Source: Daphnia pulex | Lineage: Eukaryota > Arthropoda > Branchiopoda > Diplostraca > Daphniidae | Assembly: GCF_021134715.1 (NCBI RefSeq) | Contig: NC_060021.1 | Location: forward strand, 6,666,501 to 6,730,500 | Reading direction: 5' to 3' | Length of the DNA stretch: 64,000 nucleotides | Part shown: positions 12,436 to 24,200 of the stretch, one piece after another | How positions within the stretch are numbered: the first letter of the stretch is position 1 | How the letters are laid out: each line of letters opens with the position of its first letter | Notes under the pieces: generated by a model | Databases searched by the model: none | What the model was told of the DNA's origin: nothing | Seen by the model: only the letters and a program-made list of their open reading frames with translations | Program-made: the position numbers and the translations under genes

Positions 12436-13297
12436 GTGACATCTAGCGAACAAAAATGAACACGAATTCGAATGTAATAATGTTAAAGGAAAATTGTGCA
12501 GGCATCTCCCTATCGGAAACAAAAAAATTAACTAATGAATCGTTTTTCTGCCTATCTGCTGCAATGCAATTTTGTGATGTGAAATGAACAACAAGCATCT
12601 AGTTGTGACGCGCAGTGGATATTTATTTTACTTATGGTTTAATGTGTAACTAAATAGCTTACGAACAGTACTTGGGCATGTATTTAGTCATTCTTGATGA
12701 ATTATCTGGTTAGAATAAGAGAAGGGTTTTTATCTATCATTAATTGGTGGGTACGGCTGATTAACTTCCAGTCTAGCATTGCTATAGAAAGGTCTCGTCG
12801 CCTTAAAATAGTGCTTCTGGATCTGGAAGTTAAGACGAAGGTTTAAGTGAAGTGGAACTTTACGCTTACAGCCGTTACCGCATATCGTTTACTGGACATA
12901 TGTCTAGAATATGAACCATAGTACCTCCTTCACAACCAATGATAAAAATCTTGTACTAATATCATTTGATGTAGAATAAATTCTTGCCCAAATGCCAAGT
13001 ATCTTAGCTAACATTAGTGCTCTATATTACGTGCGTATTGTTCATTATTAAAAATTAAAATCCCATTTTGATATTTATGAATTATATGAGATAACCGAAG
13101 GGATCTAGGGCGAAGCATTTGGGTCAGAGAAAAAGTGGCGACGAATGAAATGTCGCCTGCTCAATATCACGGCAGGTTCTCTCGATGTTTTTTGTGTTTG
13201 TGTGTGTGTGATGTCTGGTGAGAGGTGACATCTAGCGAACAAAATTGAAAAAAGAATTCGAATTTGATGATGTTAAGAGGGGAAATGTGCAAGCATC
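12436..13297 (+). mobile_element. Dispersed repeat copy flanked by ~70-bp direct repeats
   Basis: The internal part (about 12506-13075) is related to the repeats at 16866-18165 and 51754-52777. Shared landmarks include the segment beginning CTGCCTATCTGCTGCAATGC, the GAATAAATTCTTGCC-like segment and the terminal GTTCATTATTAAAAA. It is flanked by direct repeats at 12436-12505 and 13225-13297, which share most bases but have diverged by roughly 15-20%. These flanks have no counterpart at the other copies, so they look like duplicated target DNA. The left end is truncated compared with the other copies. No coding capacity is seen. Confidence 0.6.
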
Positions 13298-15232
13298 GGA
13301 CGTGTTGGTTTTCAAAACAGGATGTTAGGTCAGCCGTAAATCAGTCAAAGGGTTAAGAGGACAAATAAATTGTACATGGAAAACTCTGCAGCGAATGCAT
13401 TTCGTCAAGAGATTACACAGCGATCTTGAATGTCCACGACAGCTGCTGCTCTCATCCCTAGGTTATTTATTTCATAAATTTGTTTTCACTGAAAACAAAA
13501 AAGGATGAAAATGATGATATTTACCAAACAAGGGCCGCTGGCGTCAGTTGGTCGCTCTCAATTTTTAGAGCAAAAGGAAAGACAAAAATTGGCAGCTAAA
13601 AAACTGCCGGTCGTATAATCGCTGAGGCATGGCAGATTACCAAAGACGAGTGGCACACACACACACACGAAAGCTTTCACGATATAGACTATAGCAGTAC
13701 CACCACGTTTCGGGATAGAAATAGCCAGGTCAACTCAACATTTCCTGGAATCCAACTCAAACTTTTTCGGGACTGATTGATTTAGAGGTCTCGGCTATTA
13801 TTCGCGACGAAATGTTTCATAACGCCAAAAATTTCTTTCGAGGCAGCATTCATTTAAATAATGAAGCTAGCAAGCACGTCTGTCAGAGCTCTATCTCTAG
13901 CTTCAAAAAAACATTCCCGAGTTTCCCCAATCTGACGGTTGTCCAATCGTTTGGAATTCATGAAGAATAAAAATGTTTTTTCCAAGTTTCTGGTTGGTCC
14001 GTTCAAACGTACACGAATGTTCGTTGCCAGTCACCACATGGCGATGAGAGGTCGTAAGCGGTTTTGGCGCCGCATTCGAAAGTGCCTTGAATGTTTTTTC
14101 TTCTTTCCTTTTTGTTGAAGCGCAGCTGGCAATTCATCATCTGCGAGTCTCTTCTCCGGGACTCACGTCGCGACGGTCTCTGGTGGTGGACACGCCGTCT
14201 GTGAAACTCGCGTGCCCTGTTTTTATAGTGTTGCCCCGAAAAAGTTTGTTGATTCAGCCGAAATTGGAAGTCACCGACAAACGACATTCTTGTGTGTCAC
14301 ACAACACAACAGCCATCCACCAAGTCGTTTGCAAAAGGACGCAGCAGCACCGTGAGCTGAGCTGGGGAGGACGACCGCAGGACGTGAAAAGAAACTGTAA
14401 TACTCTCCGACCTTGTGAGTTGTGCAGACCTTTTCCTACGTACACATTAAACATATAAGCAGCTATATACACGACACAATAGCCACTGGTGGTGCTGGTG
14501 CTGTGCTTCTGGGATAAATCGTCTCAAACCTGACGAAATTCCATGATATACACGCGACCATAGCAGACACACGGCCATTTTCCTTTTGTCTTCTTCCTGT
14601 TGTATCTCTCTTGAACGCAACCAAACAAGAAAAACAATCGCAGTCGGTTGCCAATAAAGGAAAGCACCTTAATTAGCAGCTACAACAACAACCTTGCGTC
14701 GCGCAGCTCTAAACCATCTTTTTTTGTTTTTCTTTCTCATTCTTTCGCCATCCTGGAGGTCTTAACAAGGACCGCACTGCGCCGTCCATACTTAATGTTT
14801 CGATAGAAAAACCGAAAAACTTTTGTTTTGTTCTTCCGCGGCTTTTTTTTAAAATCTCTGATTCGCAGCGCAGTCCCGATTAAGAAAAAAAGTTTCAATC
14901 CGGCAGCAGCCAGCCAGTCTCACAGTGTTCCGCTTCGTTTCTTTTTGGAACCGAATGGAAGAAAAACGGCAGAGTGAAAGAGCGAGAGAGAAGAGAGAGA
15001 GAGAGGCGATTTGTTCAAAACTCGGCTCTCCTGCCAATAGCTGCTTCACTCTTCAGCCCACCCGGTAGTGATAACAACACCACTCGTTTCTCTGTGTGAA
15101 TTGAGTGATAAACAATTTTAAAGTTTTAAATTTAAAAAAGAAAAAAAAAAGGAGAAAACAGCGCATAGTTTTGGGCCGGCCGGACTGGAACACATTTGAA
15201 CCACTTCACACAGAGTGTAGAAAGCAAAACGA
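13298..15232. promoter_or_regulatory. Upstream region of the p130Cas gene
   Basis: No protein-coding exon is supported here. The stretch contains CA/TG runs, GA runs near 14980-15005 and pyrimidine-rich blocks. It should include the promoter and leader for the upstream first exon at 15233, but no TATA box stands out. Confidence 0.4.
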
Positions 15233-18200
15233 ATGGCTACGATGGACGGAAGTAGTGCTGCTGTCCAGACTACCATCGCCAGAGGCAACCAAACTAGCGT
15301 CTTCAACAATCAGCAGCAACCGGCTTGTTGGAATGGACTGGTAGCTAAAAATTCTATTCTTACGTATTATATTTTTTGAATGTGTTAAATCAGTTGGAAG
15401 AAGATCAGAGATTTTTATATAGGTATTGTAGATATTCAAATATGAGGCATTCCTCACTGTCTTTGGACAGGTTCCCCTTTTTCTCTTTCTACCGTCCGTA
15501 ACGCCCATTCGTTGAATAATTCGGGAAAAAAGATCCCGCATAAAAAAATGGGCGCTTTGCGCGCGGGACTATATAGAAACAAAAAGTAAAGTGAGAAGCT
15601 CCGCGCGGTCCCAAGGTCTATCGTATCATCTAACTTAACCTTTCTTTCTTTTTTATTTGATTTGCTGTTGTACTATAGTGGTGGTGTTGTTTTGTGTTGT
15701 TGTGAATATGATTCACGAGCCAGTTTGAATTACTTTGGGACCGTGGAAATCTAAACAGCAACGCCATCGATTATGCACGGAGCTGTGAGATTCTAATCTT
15801 TTTAAATCAACAAGCGTTTCATAATATTGCGTATAGCCCTTACACATACATGTTTGTGATGGGTGTGTGCAGTGCACTGCACAGGGAACTCGACACTCGG
15901 CGTCCGAGAGAGAGTTTCACATCATATAGAATGCGTTCGGGAGAAATACGCACAGGCACGCAAGTTTAGTCTCGATACACACAATGCGTTATGATTATGG
16001 CTGACATTGCCGTGGACTGGCCGGTCCCTCCTCTCAACGCGTTCTTACGTAATAATAAGGGTCTCCCAGTTCGGCAGCATTGAAAGGGGTTAAACAAAAG
16101 GAAGGAATAAGATGAGACGAAGGAGAGATTTTCTTTTGAAAAAGATGTGGCGATAAGCTTTCAGGTATTATGATGGAACGCGCGTGCGGGAGAAAAAAGA
16201 AGAAAAATCCAGACGGCGCCTCTCGCTCTCGCTAACTCATCTCGTGGTAATTTTGTAGAGAGAAAAAAATAGTTTTCGATAGGCAATAAAGTAAAGATGA
16301 TAAGGACATGGGGCCAACTGTTCAATTTCTACTTCAGAACTTTTTGAACTGCTGGAATCCCTCCATTACACGAGGCGGTGCTTAGTCGAAAGAAATTTAA
16401 ACGGCCGGATGAGTGATTTGCGATATGAGCGGCTATTTTCCATCGTACATCAATTTGATGATTCCCCCCCCCCTCAAAATATATAAAAACGAATGAAGAG
16501 CATCGCGTTAGATTTCCTTTCAGATATACATTTTGAAAACGACGTTTTACACCTTGAAAAGGGCTTTGGCAGGTGGAGCGCAGGAACATTAAGGTGAATC
16601 TTTACTGGGCAGCCGTTCATCAGTCAAGAAGTTAACGATTCCTAGAATAACCTGGACGACCTCCTGTTTTGTTTCTCTAGTTCCTAAATCACGCGATATA
16701 AACAGTCCCGAATGTCTCTCTGCGCATATCTAATATAGTCAAAAGTGATTACATACCAAAGGAGATTAGAACTACAATAGCTGCCCCGATCATTTTCAAG
16801 GCGAAAGTTTGTGTCACGAAAAGAGAGAAAAGAAAAAACACATTCCGCGACGTGAATAAGCGGCACGTTCGAAGCTTATTTCTGCCAACCGGCGCAAAGC
16901 TGAAAAAGTGCATTACATGTGTTATCGCCATTTGGACGCTGTAATAAGATATAAGAGGATGTGAAATTCAAATTCTTATCAAATTTTGAAAAGTTTATGG
17001 GGAATTTAAATTTCGACAAAAACAAAAATATTAATTGGATCGTTTTCTTGCCTCTATCCTGCAAATCAATTTTAAGATGACAAATGAACAGTAACTATAC
17101 AGATGTGACCCGTAAAAACAATTAATTGGACCTATGTTCAAACGTATATCTTAATTGATTACGAACAGTGATAGAGCACATGTTTCATCATCCATGGTTA
17201 TAAATCTAGTTAGTATTAAATCGGTTTCACAATTTTTTTTTGATTAGGCGCGGTTGGTTAATTAAAATACGATGCCTTCAACAATATGTTGATGAGCAAG
17301 TCAGGATTTTAACTAGCCGTCGGATCAATTGATACTGGATTTCCATCCAGAATATAAAAACAAGTACATCCTTACCACCGCTGGTAAAACTCTATGAGGA
17401 AACCACTAATTGTAGAATATATTCCTGCCGAATCGCAAAATTTCTTATATACATTCAGTGTTCTCAATTGCGATCATACAGTTCATTATTAAAAAATTGA
17501 AAAATACTTATGGAGTGAGTCGTTAAGTCTGTTATAAGATAAGATTGTTGTTATAAGAAAATATGATGTGGAAGTAAATGGGACTGCGTAGTGCGTAGTT
17601 TTTGGACGAGAAATTAGAATTTTGACAAAATAAAACAAAAAAAGAACAAAACAAAAGTTCCCTTGCCTCTTTCTAATGCAATCTGATTTGATGTCAAATG
17701 AACAATAAGTAATCAGATGTGACGCGTAATAAAATGTTATTGGAGCTATGGTTTAAAGTTTATCTAACTTGATTACAACCAGTGTTTGGATACACATTTA
17801 ATCATCCTTGCTGTAAGATTTAGTTAGCATAAGTTTTGAATTTATTTCGTTGAAAGAATAGACATGGCTGAGTAATGAAAACCAAACCTATTGATGAAAA
17901 AAACGTTTGCCCAAAATATGCTGACTTTTTCATGGAAATGGGTGTAAATTCATCAGCCGTCTCTTCATGTCTATTCATACTGGAAATTCATCCAGAATAT
18001 AAACATACATACATCCTCGCAACCACTGGTAAAACACTATGGAAAAAAACACTCGATTTGTAAAATTTACCGGCCAATTCGCAAAATTTTTTAAAGTTTC
18101 TGTGTTCTTAATTACGTGTATGTTGTTCATTATTAAAAAATAGAAAAACTCGTATAGGAATGAGTCAATAAGTCGGCTACTGCAGTTTTGCTGAAGACGG

Positions 18201-21200
18201 GGAATATCTACCTTATAAGTTACACCGAAAAAATCCCTGGAGCGATTACGATCGTCATCCGTGTCACACATTATTGCAATATACCCCCAAGTCGAGAAAT
18301 CAAATAGGATTGAGCTGAAAAAGGAGATGATTGAGAGCGCGGGTCGTTCAGCCGAGTCTCTCGTGACAGGGCGACATACGCGGACGTAGAGAAAAAGCGA
18401 CAAACCGGACTTGCATCGATCAACCCGCGAGAAATAAGAAAACACGAATAAACCTCGGTGATGAATGCGAAAAGGGACAAGGTGACGGCCCTCCCGCACG
18501 CTCTCACAGCAGCAGACGACTCGAATGTGTATAAGGAAACAACAACAACAACCTGGAGGAGAGAAGCGTAATCGAGCGGCGGTTCTTTTTGAGTCAGTCA
18601 CACGGGGCGACATCGACCATGTTAGAGTGTGTAGTATACCTGCACCCGGAACTGATGCGCGCATATCCCCCCTCCACAAACCTTCCAGTTCCTTTATAAG
18701 GTGTGAGGCTCTCTCTCTATCCTCGTACGAATAAATTGTAATCCACGTCAGCCGACGATGGTCGCCAAACTGGCCGGCGCTGGCCGGTGTAAGAAAAAAG
18801 AAAAGAAAGTCTGGTGACAAGTGCGCACACTTTTCGACTCTGTGACAAGGACTCTCTATTATAGCATATTATATAGTATAGTATAGAAGTGGAGTTTTTT
18901 AAAAAGTAATGCGGACGGCAACATTGATCACGGAGCCACTGAGGAGCCGGACGGCGGCGTGCTATGACGCATTCCTCTATGTGGAAGGATATAATATTTT
19001 CTACAGAAATATTTTTCAACCTTCTGCTGTCGAGGCTATATGTCGTTATTTTCTCTGTGAAACAAAAAGGGGCAAGACTCTCCGTTTTCACGCTACCTCG
19101 GGACATTCAGCAGTCAGGTGCTTTAATCAAAGTAGACGGCCATATGTGTGAGAATGGTGAGCGATGTCCGAGAGTTGCCCATGGTGGACTCCATCGATTA
19201 CGACTGGTTACACGCACGCACAAAACCAACCAAGGGAAAAATCGAAGAAATTGACAAGCTACGAAACGGAAAAAAATAGAAAAAATCAAAGGCCAAACAG
19301 ACAAAATCAATTGACTACCAAACGGGAACACCTGGTTTTGATAAGAAAATATTCACCTCGGTCTAGACACGTTTGACTGGATTCTCTACACGCAACAACA
19401 ACAACAACATAGAAATCAAAACGAGTGCATCTCTCACGGTGCACACGGCAGAAAAGGAAATAATAAAAGAATAATCAACCTTGTCCGAAACCTTTTAATT
19501 ACGGTTATTTGTAAGGGAGAATAGAGCAATTAAATCCATTTTGTTTGATGCTTCATTGATATACAGAACGAACGGAACCATTAGCACGAAATTTCGGGGA
19601 GAAAAAAGGGCATTTCGATTTTCGACCCTGCGTGCGAGAGCTTATCTCAGTATAGAAACACACATCCTAACTCTGAGACGGAAAAAGTCATGTGAAGGTT
19701 TAAATGATGATGGCTATTTTGAATGGAAAACAGTTTTTAAATAAAACAACTTTGTGTTTGAGAACCGCCGCATTATAAATATGCAAACAATAGTTTAAAT
19801 TATAAGGAAAAAAAGCTGCATCACAAATTTAGACTGCCGTGGGATTTTGAACCCGACAACCTTCCGTTGTTGCGTCCGCAAAAGGCTTGCAGCTGGGCAC
19901 TTAAATGCTTTAAAACAATAGTAATTAACCGAAAATTTTGAAATAAATTCACCAGTCATTAAGAAACTGCATAAAGTAATAAACAGTGAAAAAAATTTAA
20001 TTCTAAGTTGAAAATAAGACTCAAAAAAGATATTGAGCGTTTCGACCGTGGCAGGACTCGAACCTGCAATCCCCAGATCCGAAGTCTGGTGCCTTATCCA
20101 TTAGGCCACACGGTCATATGAGACACTAACAAACGGTAAGCCCAACTAAACTTCACTATACATATTCGTTTTGCAAATACAAAAAGGGGAAAAAAGAAAG
20201 CTCAACAATCGACCGTGGCAGGACTCGAACCTGCAATCCCCAGATCCGAAGTCTGGTGCCTTATCCATTAGGCCACACGGTCATACAATAAACTACACTA
20301 CGAAATTTTATACTGAGATCAGCATATATTTACGTCAAACACATTCGCGTGCAATGGAATATTCTGCCACGGAAGAAACGGGTTTTCATATTTACATAAC
20401 GAAATGCGGGTTTATAAGGTTTCCTATCATTTTCTTTCAACTGAAAAAAAGAAAATCGATTTCCCCCTCTTCGAATGCTTTTAAGGGACTCGGGTTTTTT
20501 TCCCCCCATTTAAACAGAACGTCAGTTCACGATTCAAAAGAGAAAGACGACGGAGAGTATAAAGTCTGAAGAAATCCAACGAGTCACGGCGCCTTGTATT
20601 CCCTAAATCACAAGATAGGGTCCTATCCAACTCACCTTGGGAATTCGCTCGCCTGCACGACGCCACTAAACTGTTAGACACACATTCAAGTACTTTCATG
20701 TAGCCTATACAAAAGACGAAGTCCTCTTTCCATCCGACTGTTGCTCGATTGATACTTCACTGCTGTATTGCCCTTGTGGGCTGCTGCTTGATAGTCTGCT
20801 CATCCCCCATACCAGCACAAAGCACAACTCACGAACGAGGACGGAGAGGAATCCCGAGACAAACCTCCACCATTTCTTTTGATTTGCCTTGTAATAATAT
20901 TTCCATGACATCACGATGAAATGGAAACTGAATCAAATAAAAAGCCCCAAGGATTTTGTGTCAATCAAACGAATAACCGGTGATTTACGGTCGGACCCGA
21001 CAAATTTGCCGTGAAACGAGTCACGGCACGAGACGGTCACGTTCGGAACCAATTGGAAATGGCGGCGGGTGGTCACATATTATCCATCCCGTCAACTTCA
21101 AATGATTTTAAATAATAAAAAAAAAGAGGCCAACTGAAAAAACAAAAAGGAAACTAAAACGATAACCCAAAGTGATACGCCATTTTTCAATCAAGGATAT

Positions 21201-24200
21201 ATTTTACCTTTTGTTTACTCAGACTAATATGGCCGACCTTGATTGAAAGTGATGACTAGTTTGATCGCTTCATCGCAACCGAACAATCTGCTGTTCTCCT
21301 TTTCCAGAGAAAAAATAATAATCTGTTGGGTCAAGACCCAAAACAACCAAAGCGATGGATAATTAGACGTGAAAGAAAAAAATTCGTGTGGGTATATAAT
21401 GTTGTGTGTAGATAAGTAGTGAACACAACCACCGAGCTCTTGGCCTTCGGTCGTTGTTGATGCCTTTCTCTCAGCTCTCGGTTGCTGTTGTTGTTGGTTG
21501 GCTCTATCTGACCACGCACGGCACATGCCCACCTATGGGCAAGTCAAATAAAAACACGACGACGACGACGATGGACGTGTAGAACAATCTAAAGGAAAAC
21601 GGGACCAGCAGTGGCCTAGGCGTTCCCAATGATGGAATATGCATAGATAGATAGAGATACATATTATACATTTCCTCCTCACACATGCAAATCAGACACT
21701 GCTGCTGCTGCTGCTGCTATAAAAGATTTTTTCTTCTTTTCTTTTCTGTTGAAATCTTTTTTTGGGAAAGTTTTTTTGAAAAAAACAAACGGCTGAGAGC
21801 GCGCAAAGTCCTGATAGTTTCTTTGCGTGAGAACCCGAAATGCGGAACCGTCCAGTATTAGTGCAGTTCACATTGGAGAGTAGGGCATCAAGAATGTTAT
21901 GGGGGCCCCCATTTTCTGCTGGGGCTTTTTTATTCGAGTGCTGGGATCCCCTTGAACAAGAATTGAGAGGCGACGTGCTGAAATCCGAGACGGGAAAAAT
22001 AAGAAGAAGAAGAAGAAGAGACTCTTGGCGAACAAAACACTTGACTCGACGTGTGTTCCATCTCTTGGGGCTTCTTTTCAACTGTAGTGACACGATGGCA
22101 TTTCAATTTGGCGGGACATTTTGTGCAAAGTGGTTTCTCCTCTTCTTATCGTATCCCGCTGTGACCGATGGACTTTTGACCGGGGCGGGAGAGACTTTTT
22201 TGAATTTTGCCAGACACCCAAACACCAAGGCAAAAGGCAAGCCAAAAGGTGCAGGATGACAATTGTGGGTATATCCATCACGACAAGAAGAAGAAGAAGA
22301 ACAAGACAATGAACTTTAATGGTGTCATTTGTCTCTTTAGAAGTGGAAGACGAGAGAGAGAAGAGAGACAACCCACTTTTAGGGAGGGCAAAGTCACCAA
22401 AGGTCAACTATTTCGGATGAGGGGTGAAGAAAAACCAATCGGAATAGGCATCCGCACCGGATACGGACCTGGGGGGAAAAACCGTCAAAAATCTAGCTTT
22501 TTTTCCCACTGAAAAATATTTATCGAAAGTACACACACAACTGTTTGTGTATTTCATTTAGAGTTCAAAAGAAAAAAAAAAGGGGGTGATGATGTTGACC
22601 GCACCAAACTGACCGTCTCTCTCCCGCAATCACGCCCCCCTTAACTTTCGTCGTTTTTTTTTCTTTTTTAGTAAGACACACACAATTTTCTCAAGTGCAC
22701 ATTTTTTCCTTCCGGAGCAGAAACTCTTGAAGTTCCCATCCATATTTCAATTCGAACTTTGCTCCTTCTGCCGGGCCGCAACGGCTTTCCAATTAATTTG
22801 ATAACAGAAATTCACCAAATTGTTTTATCGCCGCTTTTACTTTGCTTTGATTCAGACTATCTCTGAGAGAGAGAGGGGGGATATTAAGAAAAAGGACGGG
22901 CCAATGCCAAGCGCTATAGGGACCGGCCTTTTTATAACTGTTCCCCTCTCTTGCCCATCCAGACCAGTCGAGTCGCTGAAGCCGTGCCGTTCACACGTAC
23001 GGTCTTGGCTCTTTACTCTCCGCCATTCAAACAACTTTTTTAAAATTCGTGTCCACTTTTTTTATTCCCTTTGGGTGGTGTAAAAAAACAATTAAAAAGA
23101 AAAAACCCAACGGATGTTTGTCCGTTCACAAAATTTTTTGTTTGAACGTTTAATAAAAAAAGAGAAATTTGCGCGAGTGAAAGAAAATGTTGCGGAAGAA
23201 GAGTGAGCTGGCAAGTAGCTAAAACAGTCGGAACAACTTGCACAATTATCGATTTTTTCTCCAGTGTGTGTGTGTGTGTGTGTGTGCTTCGACATATATA
23301 TATCCATAAGAGATCACCCCCGTGTGTGAGCGTGTTTTTGAGTGGCGTGTGCGCGCGCACGCACGTAGTACGTCCCGGAAGGAAACCCGAAAAAACTTGG
23401 CCGAGAGCACAGATCTCTCTCCGGCGTGTTGGGAAGAAGAAAAAAAAAAGAGCCAAAACGTTGACATCTCTCAACACTCGATCCCATTTCTTATTTAGAG
23501 TGGAGGAAAACAACCAGAAAAATCTATTGGAGAGAGAGACAGCACACACACGGTTGTTTATGAAACACGGCCAGAAAAACGACCAGCAAAATGATGTTTA
23601 CCCATAGACAGGAGCAATTTGCAGGCGTGAGTATTTCTGTGTATATCCTATATACTATACATGCCGTGTATTTATATTTAAGCGCTGTGCTGCTGGACAC
23701 GGGTCACATCTGGTGGCTTGCGCCATTTTGTTTGCACCGCCCGACGTGGTTCTATTTTATAAACGCGTTTTTCACCATTCAACAGCCAGAGATTTTATAG
23801 GGGGGAGACTTTAAAAGTTGTTCAATGTTTTATTTAAACCCTTAGTCAGATCGTGTTACGTCGTGGTACACACACATAACAAAAAAAGAACCCCGAGCTG
23901 GAAGAATTGATTCCATCATGCCATTTTCACGAGGACTCGGTGTTGTTTCGAATGTGGTTGAGAAACTAAGCTTTTAGAGGGTTGTTGTCACACGGTCAAC
24001 AGTGTATGAGTCGGTCATAGTTCCGGTAGGTGGAAAAAGATGGAAAAATTTGCCTTTCTAAAGAAATTGACGTGACGTCACTTCCGCCACTCGGCAGAAT
24101 CCGCCCACTTTGAGTTCTCTGAATTCGTGCCAATGATAACCAGAAAATGCCCAGGACTTCTTTTTTCAATTTAAATTTCTAATTTTAAATTTCCTGAACC

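Noticed and set aside
18909-19156. Possible third alternative first exon of p130Cas (ATG followed by an open frame and a GTGAGC donor)
   Set aside because: The frame at the donor does not match the phase-0 SH3 exon, and the peptide has no supporting features.
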